Shown here: one piece after another, positions 9,143-17,394 of the stretch
How the letters are laid out: the number at the start of each line of letters is the position of its first letter
Position numbering within the stretch: position 1 is the stretch's first letter
DNA from: Synechococcus sp. Cruz CV12-2-Slac-r
GTDB taxonomy: Bacteria; Cyanobacteriota; Cyanobacteriia; PCC-6307; Cyanobiaceae
Assembly: GCF_024346075.1 (NCBI RefSeq)
Contig: NZ_JAGQEK010000002.1
Location: forward strand, 1 to 49,806
Length of the DNA stretch: 49,806 bases
Direction: 5' to 3'
Notes under the pieces: model-generated
Databases searched by the model: none
The model's input: only the letters and a program-made list of their open reading frames with translations
What the model was told of the DNA's origin: nothing
Program-made: the position numbers and the translations under genes

Positions 9143-10228
9143 TTATTTTAGTGGCACAAGTTTTAATTTCTCTAACCGCTTATTGAAGTTGCGCAGTAAA
9201 CTGCGGTTTGCTTTTTCTGAATCAGTACTTCCAGCAATCCAGTTATTATATAATAATTTAAATGTTTCATTGTTAACAGAAACAGGCGCATTGAAATGAG
9301 CCGGTATAACCCATCGCACTGGCAATAAACTGCAACTCATTAACCATTCAGCCATAAGTTTTCTATGGCGCGGAAACACTAGTTCTTCAAGGATTGGTGC
9401 CACCTGCAAAGCACCCGCCTTGCTAAGAATTTCAAAATCCTCTTCCCAGGATTCCTGCCAGCGAAACGGAAACATACGTAATACCTGGCTAACAGCAGCG
9501 GGCCTTAAATAACAGGCAAACAGCACAAGGCGGCGCCAACCCTTCAAGCGCAGCTGAGGGGAATCCAGCATCGCTTCCGCCCCTGATTCACGGCCATGAA
9601 AAAGCAAAGGCCTTGGATCTTGATCGAGTAATGATGGCCATTGATCAGACACGGAAATCAAACCATCGGTAACAAGCAAAGCCCCGGTGGCTTTATGTAA
9701 ACAACAAGCTTCATGAAAAGGCCCCGGACCTAAGGGCACGGGCCCCAGGGAAAGCCAAGTCAGCTGATCTTGATGGGGTAATCCGTCTTTAAAAAGCACC
9801 TTCGTGCGACTTTCAGGAAATCCCAACCAGGGCAGCGGTAGTGGCAAGGGAAAGCTCCATTGGCCGGGGGTAACCCAAAGCTGCGCCTCTGGAAAAGCCC
9901 TAGCCATTGCTGGAACGCCCACCTTGTGCTCAAGGCCAGAGCTGCTCGGATGCACGATCGTGCGAACCGGCCCATGCTCCTGCTCCAACTGCTTAATCAA
10001 CGCAATACAGGCGGCTGTGGCAGCCACTGGCGCATAAAGCAGAAGCCCTTCCTGCAGCTTTAAAACCAACATCCGAATCGGTACAGCCACATAAAAAACC
10101 CCTTGCAGCTGCTCAAGGGCCCAAAGCTGGCCTGGGAGCAACTCGCGCCTGATGGTGTGGCGATTGCCGTAGGGATAAAGGGGCAGCAGGGGCCACCAGG
10201 GCCAATGGTGGCTTTTTTCGTTAGCCAT
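9143..10228 (-). CDS. DUF4336 domain-containing protein
   Basis: The 361-residue product matches my memory of DUF4336, a family found in cyanobacteria and plants that I believe adopts a metallo-beta-lactamase-like fold. It is not a confirmed hydrolase. The N terminus has a Trp/Pro/Tyr-rich segment (HHWPWWPLLPLYPYG), then strand-rich sequence with LLLYAPVAAT, and TIVHPSSSGLEHKVG, where the two histidines occupy positions expected of a lactamase-like fold. Further on are LLVTDGLISV and PAHFNAPV. The classical HxHxDH motif is not visible, so zinc chemistry is doubtful. It is convergent with the DUF760 gene and divergent from ppa across 86 bases. Confidence 0.78.
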   Translation of the reverse strand: MANEKSHHWPWWPLLPLYPYGNRHTIRRELLPGQLWALEQLQGVFYVAVPIRMLVLKLQEGLLLYAPVAATAACIALIKQLEQEHGPVRTIVHPSSSGLEHKVGVPAMARAFPEAQLWVTPGQWSFPLPLPLPWLGFPESRTKVLFKDGLPHQDQLTWLSLGPVPLGPGPFHEACCLHKATGALLVTDGLISVSDQWPSLLDQDPRPLLFHGRESGAEAMLDSPQLRLKGWRRLVLFACYLRPAAVSQVLRMFPFRWQESWEEDFEILSKAGALQVAPILEELVFPRHRKLMAEWLMSCSLLPVRWVIPAHFNAPVSVNNETFKLLYNNWIAGSTDSEKANRSLLRNFNKRLEKLKLVPLK

Positions 10229-10314
10229 ACCAGCACAATTCCATTAACAACAATAGGAATTGCCAGACACAGACCAACAGATCGGTAGGATCCCGGCGCC
10301 CGCAGCTCCCTTGG

Positions 10315-10902
10315 ATGGCAAACATCAATCACCCCCCCAGCCGCACGATGCTGAACCTTCTGCATGTGCTGCCGGCATTTGCAGATATTGATGCTCTACG
10401 TTTAAATGTGATTGTGGAGCTAAACTCCATGACCATTAATAAATACGAATTGATTACTGAAACCGGTCATCTGAAATTAGATCGGGTTGGATATTCATCC
10501 CTTTCTTATCCATTTGCCTATGGCTGTATTCCGCGCACCTGGGATGAAGACGGCGATCCTTTGGATGTGGAAATTGTTGGAGTAACCGAACCATTAGTGC
10601 CCGGCTCATTGGTGGAAGCTCGAATCATTGGGATAATGACATTTGATGATGGTGGAGAAGTAGACGACAAAGTTATTTGTGTATTAGCAGACGATAAACG
10701 CATGGATCACATCACCAGCTATGAACAGTTGGGAGCCCATTGGTTAAAAGAAACTACCTATTACTGGGAACACTACAAAGATCTTAAAAAGCCTGGCACA
10801 TGCAAAGTGAATGATTTCTTAAATTGCGACGATGCAATACGAATCATCAAAGAATGCGAACTGCGCTATTTAGATACAATTGAAGCACAATTAGTAAATT
10901 AG
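10315..10902 (+). CDS. ppa: Inorganic pyrophosphatase, family I (divergent type)
   Basis: Family-I pyrophosphatases hydrolyse PPi released by biosynthesis, using Mg2+. The acidic metal-binding block DEDGDPLDVEIVG is intact at residues 77-89. So are the substrate-binding segments KYEL, LDRVGYSSLSYPFAYG, VDDKVICV, and YYWEHYKDLKKP near residues 149-160. The N terminus is longer than in the E. coli enzyme, and the wording differs from the standard cyanobacterial Ppa (which has YSSVQYPYDYGFIPNT), so this may be a second or clade-specific form. The ATG at 10315 is used here; an in-frame ATG at 10348 is possible. Its 3' end overlaps the convergent flavoprotein gene by 12 bases. Confidence 0.92.
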   Translation: MANINHPPSRTMLNLLHVLPAFADIDALRLNVIVELNSMTINKYELITETGHLKLDRVGYSSLSYPFAYGCIPRTWDEDGDPLDVEIVGVTEPLVPGSLVEARIIGIMTFDDGGEVDDKVICVLADDKRMDHITSYEQLGAHWLKETTYYWEHYKDLKKPGTCKVNDFLNCDDAIRIIKECELRYLDTIEAQLVN

Positions 10903-12525
10903 GAATCTCGCCATTGCTTCTCCCACCCTCATGCCATCAATAGCGGCTGAGAGTATTCCACCGGCATAGCCAGCCCCCTCGCCTGCAGGGAATAGGCCGG
11001 GGGTATTAACACTTTGAAAATCACTCCCTCGGCTAATTCTCACGGGTGAACTGGTGCGGGTTTCAACGCCGGTGAGTAAGGCATCTGGCGAATCAAATCC
11101 CGGAATTTGTTTAGCAAATGCCGGTAAAGCCTCTCTTACGGCATAAATCAATTCTTCTGGTAAAGCTGTTGTGAGATCAGCGGGGGTTACACCAGGGGCA
11201 TAGGAAGCTTTCAGAGGGCCTAAATCCTTACTGGCGCAACCAACTAAGAAATCATCGAGCCTTTGGGCCGGAGCGTTGTAATTCTCCCCCCCCAATTTAT
11301 AAGCGTGGGCTTCCAATCGACGTTGGTAAGCAACACCAGCCAAGGGGCCAGTGGGATAATCAAGTTCAGGGCTAATGCCCACAACGATGCCGCTATTGGC
11401 GTTGCGTTCATTGCGGCTGTATTGACTCATACCATTAGTAACTACATGGCCTTCTTCTGAAGTAGCTCCAACCACCAAACCACCAGGGCACATACAAAAG
11501 CTATAAACACTGCGGCCATTACTGGCGTGATGTACCAGTTTGTAATCAGCGGCCCCCAAAAGTGGATGGCCAGCAAAATCGCCCCAGCGGGCCCGATCTA
11601 TTAGTTCTTGTGGATGTTCAATGCGAAAACCAACGGAAAAGGGTTTGGCTTCCATTTCCACACCCTGCAAGTGAAGTTGAGCAAAGGTGTCGCGGGCACT
11701 ATGACCAATTGCAAGCACAGCTGCAGTGGTTGGAATTATTTCATTGTTACTCAGTTGCAGGCCACGCAACTGGCGAGTGCCAGGATCTAAATCGAAGCCC
11801 ACCACCTGCTCTCCGAAACGCACTTCACCGCCGAGCGCTTCAATCCGGGCCCGCAATTGACGCACTACTCCCACCAGTTTGAAGGTGCCAATATGGGGTT
11901 TATGCAAAACCAAGATTTCAGGATTTGCGCCGCAAGCAACTAATTCTTCCAACACCCAACGGCCATGTTTTTTGCTTTCTTTTACGCCTGAATAAAGCTT
12001 GCCATCGGAAAAGGTGCCTGCTCCACCTTCACCAAATTGAGCGTTTGAGAGGGGATTAAATGGGCTGTTTCCCTTCCAAAATCCAAACGTGTCAGCGGTG
12101 CGTTGATTTACCGCACAACCACGCTCCAAAAGCAAAGGTTTAAAACCCTGCTGGGCAAGAAATAAAGCTGCGAAATAGCCACAGGGGCCAGCACCGATTA
12201 CCACAGGGCGTGTGCTGTTCTCAGAGTTGAATTCCGAGGGCGCTGGCACAGATGGCCGTATGAGTGGTTTTGGGATAGCGCTTAATTGCTGATCTCGCTT
12301 TAAGCGCTCCAGTAATTTTATTTGCTCTGGCACCTCTACATCAACGCTATAAACCAGTTCGATTGCACTTTTATCCCGTGCATCAACACTGCGACGATGC
12401 AATTTTACCGGCCCTATTGATTCAAGCGGCAGCTTCAAACGCCTTGCAACCGCCTCTACTAAATCCGCTTGGCAATGATTTAGAGGTAGTGCTAGTTGGT
12501 GAATACGAATCAATGAGCTTCTCAA
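10891..12525 (-). CDS. FAD-dependent dehydrogenase-like protein (COG2509)
   Basis: A 544-residue flavoprotein of the COG2509 group, widespread but of unknown substrate. The N-terminal domain of about 100 residues has a ferredoxin-like feel (RIHQLALPLNHCQADLVEAV). It is followed by the FAD-binding Rossmann motif VVIGAGPCGYFAAL at about 108-121, with ERG closing the fold. The strongly conserved FGEGGAGTFSDGKLYSG, FCMCPGG and the C-terminal LFPAGEGAGYAGGI with its FAD-contacting glycines are also present. The start is TTG at 12525, directly abutting the stop of the DUF697 gene, so the two are probably one operon. Its 3' end overlaps ppa by 12 bases in the convergent direction. No membrane segment is seen. 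Confidence 0.88.
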   Translation of the reverse strand: MRSSLIRIHQLALPLNHCQADLVEAVARRLKLPLESIGPVKLHRRSVDARDKSAIELVYSVDVEVPEQIKLLERLKRDQQLSAIPKPLIRPSVPAPSEFNSENSTRPVVIGAGPCGYFAALFLAQQGFKPLLLERGCAVNQRTADTFGFWKGNSPFNPLSNAQFGEGGAGTFSDGKLYSGVKESKKHGRWVLEELVACGANPEILVLHKPHIGTFKLVGVVRQLRARIEALGGEVRFGEQVVGFDLDPGTRQLRGLQLSNNEIIPTTAAVLAIGHSARDTFAQLHLQGVEMEAKPFSVGFRIEHPQELIDRARWGDFAGHPLLGAADYKLVHHASNGRSVYSFCMCPGGLVVGATSEEGHVVTNGMSQYSRNERNANSGIVVGISPELDYPTGPLAGVAYQRRLEAHAYKLGGENYNAPAQRLDDFLVGCASKDLGPLKASYAPGVTPADLTTALPEELIYAVREALPAFAKQIPGFDSPDALLTGVETRTSSPVRISRGSDFQSVNTPGLFPAGEGAGYAGGILSAAIDGMRVGEAMARFLIY

Positions 12526-13848
12526 CTAATTAGTTGGGCAGGCAATCGTATTGGTGGTTGTTTGTTGTTTTAACCATTGGCTTGCCTGCTGGCCAAAGCC
12601 GTTCCAATTGAGCCGTTCGTGTGCAGCTGCATTAGCAACTAACAATGGCAATTCAGCTTTTAAACTTGGAAGATCTGATTCCGATACACCAACCGCAAGC
12701 GCTAGGTAATCCGCCATCGAACGGGCTACCACCCTGGTGAAATAGGCAGCGGCCAAAGCTTGCAAAGCACCCCCCAGCAACCAACTAGCACCGTTCAATT
12801 TTAGTAATCCCGCTAAGGCCTGGCTGCCCCATTCCAAAGCCCCAAGGCCCAGGGCTGTGCGAGCTAGCTCCGTAGCTGCAGCCTGAAGTTGATCTGGGCT
12901 CCATTGGCAGCGCCAAAGAGCAGCCATCTCCTTAAGCAACAATCCGTTCACCACAGCCAACAACAGCAAATCTGCCGATGGCAAAGGGGATGCAAACACC
13001 GCTGCCGCCACAAGCCATTGGCTGCGCTGCACCAATGGTTGCAATTGTTGGCGCCTTTCAGATTCAAGAAGTAATTGCCATGAACCGATCAACTCCTTTA
13101 AGCAACGGCATTGGGTAGAAGCTCTCTGTTGAGCAAGTGGCGCATATTCAATTTTTAATGGTTCCTCACGGCTTAACAATTGCCAACCCTGGCCAAGTTG
13201 GCAACGCCATTGCCTTAAAAAATCCAATTCAGATGGAGCCAAGGGAGGAGCTAATACCAGAACTGGCATAGCCTTTGGAAGCGCTTCTAACCAGCGCAAA
13301 TCAGCGAGTGTTGGTGCCCCAGCGAGGGCGTAAACCAGGTGATCTGCCTGCAGAATTAAGTTTGGCCATTGCCAATCCTCTGGCGCTGCCTGCAGAGGTT
13401 GGGCTAGATGCAATTGCAAAGGGGCGGGCCCTGAAAAAGCAGCTAGCAAAATATTTGTTAGATCCTCTTTTGGCTCGGCACCTGCAAGAACCACATGCCG
13501 TTCTTGGCGATTTCCAAGCTCTTTTATTTGCTTGAGCTCAATTTGATGGGAAACCATTGGTAATCCCAATGAATCAAATTGTTCGAGTAATTCTTCGCAG
13601 TGATTAAGCAAACCCTCGAAATTGGCTGGCAACTTTCCAGCCAATTTGGGTTTGCGGCGTTGCAGCAGCCAAGCAGTTGCTCCAGCAATTGCGGCCAAGC
13701 TCAAGGGAGTCCCTAGGCCATGCAGCACATCACTGATGAACAATCCCCCTGCAATGCTGAATCCGCCTCCAACACGCACAGAAGCGGCGAGGCGACTACG
13801 CCAAGAATTGAAAAAAGCCGAGCTGGCCATTGATTGCCACTGGTTCAT
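12526..13848 (-). CDS. DUF697/YcjF-like membrane protein with a degenerate GTPase-like domain
   Basis: The C-terminal third resembles DUF697, a helical membrane domain often fused to or paired with dynamin-like or Era-like GTPases. Hydrophobic helices appear at about residues 28-62, 285-310 and 345-385. The region between about 105 and 240 has the alternating strand-helix pattern of a P-loop GTPase (VVLAGAEPKEDLTNILLAAF, then VYALAGAPTLADLRW and MPVLVLAPP). The nucleotide-binding residues are missing, however: the expected GxxxxGK(S/T) is replaced by GAEPKEDLT. I infer a pseudo-GTPase. It is abutted by the COG2509 flavoprotein gene and diverges from a small unknown gene across 67 bases. Function unknown. 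Confidence 0.72.
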   Translation of the reverse strand: MNQWQSMASSAFFNSWRSRLAASVRVGGGFSIAGGLFISDVLHGLGTPLSLAAIAGATAWLLQRRKPKLAGKLPANFEGLLNHCEELLEQFDSLGLPMVSHQIELKQIKELGNRQERHVVLAGAEPKEDLTNILLAAFSGPAPLQLHLAQPLQAAPEDWQWPNLILQADHLVYALAGAPTLADLRWLEALPKAMPVLVLAPPLAPSELDFLRQWRCQLGQGWQLLSREEPLKIEYAPLAQQRASTQCRCLKELIGSWQLLLESERRQQLQPLVQRSQWLVAAAVFASPLPSADLLLLAVVNGLLLKEMAALWRCQWSPDQLQAAATELARTALGLGALEWGSQALAGLLKLNGASWLLGGALQALAAAYFTRVVARSMADYLALAVGVSESDLPSLKAELPLLVANAAAHERLNWNGFGQQASQWLKQQTTTNTIACPTN

Positions 13849-13915
13849 ATAGTTCTAAGCCACAGCAGCCAAAATGAAATCGCTTCTGATCAAATTTATC
13901 TAGCCACTCGCGCAA

Positions 13916-14395
13916 GTGAACAATCCTGGTTTCGTTGAGCTTCCTGAATTGCAGCAGCAGCTCTGCAGCTGCTGGAGGCAACTCAGCCAAGCCAAGAGCT
14001 GGAACGCAAATCTGCCTGTACCACTGCTGAATCGTTGCTGGCTAAGGCTAGAAGTGTTGGAAGTTGGCAATTTATTAAAACGATTGCCGGTGGATGCAAG
14101 TGCCCATGCGCCAGAGCTGGTTCGCTTTCAGCATTTGTTGCGCCAGGGGCTCAATTCTGAACAGGCAGAACGGCTTTGCTGGGAGGAATTCACTGCTGAG
14201 GCATGTCACCTAGCCCTGCGCCGCTACTGGGAGGCTCAGCAAAACCCACAATATTTATGGAATCTCAGCAATTATTTGGATTTACTTGGGCGCTACCGCA
14301 AAAATTTTGAGCAAGGCAATTGCAGTTTGCCCCTGTTGATTTTGCCCCGTAGCAACGACCAAATGAAACTCATATGCCACTGGATAGAAGGTTGA
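13916..14395 (+). CDS. Conserved hypothetical protein, helical
   Basis: I do not recognise this 159-residue protein. It is predicted to be almost wholly alpha-helical and soluble, rich in Leu, Gln, Trp and Arg. The pattern LELQQQL, LNRCWLRLEVLEVGNLLKRLP and ACHLALRRYWEAQQNPQYLWN suggests a bundle of four to six amphipathic helices. No signal peptide or catalytic motif is visible. The start is a GTG at 13916. No other annotated gene fills the space between the divergent DUF697 gene and the following 168-residue gene. The codon use looks like that of the neighbours. It could be in one transcript with the next gene and trpS (gap 51 bases). Confidence 0.6.
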   Translation: MNNPGFVELPELQQQLCSCWRQLSQAKSWNANLPVPLLNRCWLRLEVLEVGNLLKRLPVDASAHAPELVRFQHLLRQGLNSEQAERLCWEEFTAEACHLALRRYWEAQQNPQYLWNLSNYLDLLGRYRKNFEQGNCSLPLLILPRSNDQMKLICHWIEG

Positions 14396-14446
14396 AGCTG
14401 GGCCGGCGATAAGTCAAAATAAATTATTGAGATCGGTGAAGGCGAA

Positions 14447-14953
14447 ATGCCCGAGCAGGACAGGAGCCAAAGAGACGGTGAACGGGCAGATGGCAACCGC
14501 CGCGAGGCGGCTGGAGGCTTTCGCATTCGTCTAAGCGACAATGAACTGCGGGCAGCCCGCACAATTCAAGACACCTTTCAGTTGCGATCAACAGTTGCGG
14601 TGCTGGGTTTTGCCTTGCGCACTGTGGCCCAACTTTTAGAACAAGGCTCCCTTGCTGAGCTTGTAGCCCAGCAGCAACAGGAAAATGCTCGGCCAGCCAG
14701 AGAAGCAGTTAATCGAGGCGATCGCGCTGGAAGATCTGAACGAACCGACCGCGCTGAAAAAGTTGAAAGAGCGCCAAAGCCAGATCCCTTCGCTCGTCCC
14801 AGCAAACCAGCCAATGAGGTTGTTGAAGCAGTTGAGGAAGAAAATGTAGTTACTGAAGCGGAACAAATCTCAGATTCTGATGAAAATAGTTCTAGCGAAA
14901 ACGCAGAACCTGTAGAAACAATTGCAGATTTAGAAATTCCCGCAGAGGCCTGA
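14447..14953 (+). CDS. Small protein with a ribbon-helix-helix-like N-terminal part and an acidic tail
   Basis: The 168-residue product has three parts: a charged start (about 1-24), a compact segment at about 25-72 reading FRIRLSDNELRAARTIQ and TVAVLGFALRTVAQLLE, and a low-complexity tail. The middle segment has the beta-strand plus two-helix spacing of ribbon-helix-helix DNA-binding proteins (CopG/Arc type). This is a fold guess, not a proven match. The tail changes from Arg/Asp/Glu-rich to strongly acidic with Ser/Asn. The stop overlaps the trpS ATG by one base (TGATG), so the gene is probably translationally coupled to trpS. A regulator of trpS is possible but unproven. Confidence 0.65.
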   Translation: MPEQDRSQRDGERADGNRREAAGGFRIRLSDNELRAARTIQDTFQLRSTVAVLGFALRTVAQLLEQGSLAELVAQQQQENARPAREAVNRGDRAGRSERTDRAEKVERAPKPDPFARPSKPANEVVEAVEEENVVTEAEQISDSDENSSSENAEPVETIADLEIPAEA

Positions 14954-15963
14954 TGACTAAACCCAGGGTTCTCTCTGGAGTTCAACCCACTGGCTCTTTG
15001 CACCTAGGAAACTGGCTGGGTGCAATAAAAAATTGGGTTGAATTACAAGATAGCCATGATACTTTTTTTTGCGTTGTTGACCTGCACGCAATTACTGTTC
15101 CCCATGATCCGCACGAGTTAGCTAAAAATACAATCAGCACTGCAGCACTCTATTATGCTTGTGGTATTGATTCAAGCAAGTCTACAGTATTTGTACAAAG
15201 CCATGTTTCCTCCCATTCGGAATTGTGCTGGTTACTAGATTGCCTTACACCATTAAATTGGCTGGAAAGGATGATTCAATTTAAAGAAAAAGCAGTAAAG
15301 CAAGGCGATAATGTTTCAGTTGGATTATTGAATTATCCTGTTTTAATGGCCGCTGATATTCTTCTATACGACGCAGACTTAGTACCTGTGGGAGAAGATC
15401 AGAAGCAGCATTTAGAATTAGCCAGAAACATAGCTCAGCAAAGGATAAATAGTCGCTTTGGCAGTGAAGAAAAGCCCATTCTCAAGGTGCCTGAGCCATT
15501 GATTATCAAAGAAGGTGCTCGGGTAATGAGCCTCACTGATGGAACGGCAAAAATGAGTAAAAGCGATCCCAATGAGGGCTCCCGCATAAACCTATTAGAT
15601 CCACCAGAACTTATAGTTAAAAAAATAAAGCGTGCCAAAACAGATCCTATGATTGGCCTAGAGTTTGATAATCCTGAGCGACCTGAGGCTTCAAACTTAC
15701 TCAATATTTATGCAATTGTTAGCGGACTTGAGCGGCAACTGGTATTAAACGAGTGCGCATCGATGGGTTGGGGTAAATTCAAACCCCTCCTAGCAGATGC
15801 CTTAGTAGAAACTCTACGCCCAGTTCAAACTAATTATGCAGAAATTATTGCAAATAAAACTGAATTAATCGATATTTTAAAGCAAGGTAGAGAAAAAGCT
15901 GAAGAGGTGGCATCAAAAACGATTAAGCGAGTTCGGGATGCGATGGGATTTCTTGAAGCATGA
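14953..15963 (+). CDS. trpS: Tryptophanyl-tRNA synthetase
   Basis: TrpS charges tRNA-Trp in the cytoplasm. The 336-residue length is normal for the bacterial class Ic enzyme. The class I signatures are present: the HIGH-equivalent SLHLGNWLGA at residues 15-24 and KMSKS at residues 200-204, with the linking AKMSKSDPNEGS context. The segment DLVPVGEDQKQHLELARNIAQ is the classic TrpS signature between them. The ATG overlaps the stop of the upstream small gene, with which it seems coupled. It is convergent with the amidase gene, 9 bases away, and I see no strong terminator between them. Confidence 0.97.
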   Translation: MTKPRVLSGVQPTGSLHLGNWLGAIKNWVELQDSHDTFFCVVDLHAITVPHDPHELAKNTISTAALYYACGIDSSKSTVFVQSHVSSHSELCWLLDCLTPLNWLERMIQFKEKAVKQGDNVSVGLLNYPVLMAADILLYDADLVPVGEDQKQHLELARNIAQQRINSRFGSEEKPILKVPEPLIIKEGARVMSLTDGTAKMSKSDPNEGSRINLLDPPELIVKKIKRAKTDPMIGLEFDNPERPEASNLLNIYAIVSGLERQLVLNECASMGWGKFKPLLADALVETLRPVQTNYAEIIANKTELIDILKQGREKAEEVASKTIKRVRDAMGFLEA

Positions 15964-15972
15964 TTAAGCTTA

Positions 15973-16818
15973 TTAACGCGAGCGCGCATCTATTGAATAT
16001 CTGGCATTCACATTGCATCGTTTAGCGGCAACCTGCCAAGCGCGATCAAATAGATGCCAGCGAAAACTACGGGGATCGCTGCGGCTATGGCTGCGATCAA
16101 TGGAAGCATGGTTGGTAACTCTTCGCATTGGAATACCCCATCGCAATTGCCAAAGCAACACCTGCTGGGCTAATTGAGAATATTGTTGATTGCTGTAACC
16201 ACTATGACCATCGCTGTTGCCAGCACCGTCTGCAGGGCTAACCAAACTTATATGTAATGCCACATTATTAATAGAGCCAGCTGCAGCTGGAATTTTAGAG
16301 CCACGGTGACGAATCGTACTATCACCCCAAGCGCTCCAACCAGCGCCATAAGCTCGAAATTTATCAGCAACTATGCGATATAAGCTACCATCTCTTGCAA
16401 GAACTAAATGATAACTTACCTGTTGAGTATCGTTAGGATGTGGGGTTGAAAAAAGCTTTAATGTTGGATCTAATGGCAGAACTGTTTCATGCAAAACTAT
16501 TAAAGAAGGTTGGTTTGGAATCCTGCCGCCAGCTAAATCTTTAGGCCTGCGGAAGCCATAGTTTGTTTTATCAGCAGGCTGCCAAATTTCTTTTAGGCCT
16601 AGAATTTCCTTACATTTTTTTGATAATTCAGGTGAGGCGGGTAACAATTGCTGCAAATCTGCAGCCTGTGCAAATATCGGTTTAGGGGATTTCCCAAAAG
16701 AAAGCCATCCTGTTGCAGCGGTTCCGATTGAGATTAAATTAATTATGATTCCTCCAAATATAACACCTCCAATTAGAATCCCAGAGCCAAACCAAAGATA
16801 TTTTTCAGCTATCTTCAT
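15973..16818 (-). CDS. N-acetylmuramoyl-L-alanine amidase, Amidase_2 type, membrane anchored
   Basis: This enzyme should cut the bond between N-acetylmuramic acid and the stem peptide in the periplasm. An N-terminal hydrophobic segment at about residues 12-32 serves as an uncleaved anchor or signal. The zinc-amidase domain (PGRP-like) follows: the first zinc ligand H110 in IVLHETV, SYHLVLARDGSLYRIV at about 135-150, ALHISLVSPADG at about 187-198, and the second zinc ligand H237 in NHASI with the Asp of RSDPR near 248 as third ligand. The ATG overlaps the stop of the upstream TM2 gene (ATGA), so the pair is probably coupled. The substrate could also be recycled muropeptides. Confidence 0.88.
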   Translation of the reverse strand: MKIAEKYLWFGSGILIGGVIFGGIIINLISIGTAATGWLSFGKSPKPIFAQAADLQQLLPASPELSKKCKEILGLKEIWQPADKTNYGFRRPKDLAGGRIPNQPSLIVLHETVLPLDPTLKLFSTPHPNDTQQVSYHLVLARDGSLYRIVADKFRAYGAGWSAWGDSTIRHRGSKIPAAAGSINNVALHISLVSPADGAGNSDGHSGYSNQQYSQLAQQVLLWQLRWGIPMRRVTNHASIDRSHSRSDPRSFRWHLFDRAWQVAAKRCNVNARYSIDARSR

Positions 16819-17297
16819 GGTTCCCGATACACCACACGGCCCTGCTGATTATTTGTTATGTCTAGTAGATCTGCATGTAAAAGTCGTTCGATTTCTGCCC
16901 TTACAGCAGCTACATCAAATACACCGCTGGGCTCTAATGCCAACACAGCATCGTTGATGCTGAAGCCGCCCAAACCACTGCGGCGTGCAAGCAAAAGCAG
17001 TTGCCGATCTAGCGGATCTTGCAACTGCTTTGCCGCAATCGCTTCTTCCAGTAATAGTGGGTAATTAGATGATTCCACGAAGCCTGGAATCAAAAATAAA
17101 TCAATCAATTGGCCAAGGCCGCAAATCCCAAATGTAAGTAGATACAAAATGCCGCTCACTGGACGCCGGTTGTAGAAGCGCTGCATACCGCATATTCCCA
17201 CTAGGGAAAGACACCAGAACGCATAAGAAATATCTACCCTTCGCAGCTTCTGCGTAAGGGCATGCTGGGAAATCGACGTATAAGAAGGCCTGCTCAC
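16815..17297 (-). CDS. TM2 domain-containing protein
   Basis: The 160-residue product carries a TM2 domain at about residues 26-75: two transmembrane helices around a short loop with GMQRFYNRRP and a Gly-rich second helix (LTFGICGLGQLIDLFLIP). TM2 proteins occur in many bacteria without a defined biochemical role. The rest (about 80-160) is a soluble, Leu/Ala-rich part with a helical winged-helix-like look (ALEPSGVFDVAAVRAEIERLLHADLLDI), which resembles a small regulatory or binding domain. The start is a GTG at 17297. The stop overlaps the amidase ATG, suggesting a shared envelope task. Confidence 0.78.
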   Translation of the reverse strand: MSRPSYTSISQHALTQKLRRVDISYAFWCLSLVGICGMQRFYNRRPVSGILYLLTFGICGLGQLIDLFLIPGFVESSNYPLLLEEAIAAKQLQDPLDRQLLLLARRSGLGGFSINDAVLALEPSGVFDVAAVRAEIERLLHADLLDITNNQQGRVVYREP

Positions 17298-17344
17298 GGT
17301 TTTGCCTTAAAGATCTTGAGCTGCTTCCATTAGAACCGATCCCG

Positions 17345-17375
17345 TTGACAGGCTATGGATTTGAATGCGTAGGAT
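17345..17375 (+). promoter_or_regulatory. Possible sigma-70-type promoter for thrS
   Basis: TTGACA at 17345-17350 is a perfect -35 consensus. TAGGAT at 17370-17375 fits a -10 box, with a spacer of 19 bases, which is longer than the ideal 17. It sits about 20 bases before the thrS start, so the leader would be very short. This is a pattern match only. Confidence 0.3.
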
Positions 17376-17394
17376 CAGGGTTGCAGGAGCTTGA

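Noticed and set aside
14715-14726. HIP1 site (GCGATCGC)
   Set aside because: One HIP1-like site is seen in nearly 50 kb, at chance level, so it is not a repeat family here. This fits alpha-cyanobacteria, most of which lack HIP1 enrichment.
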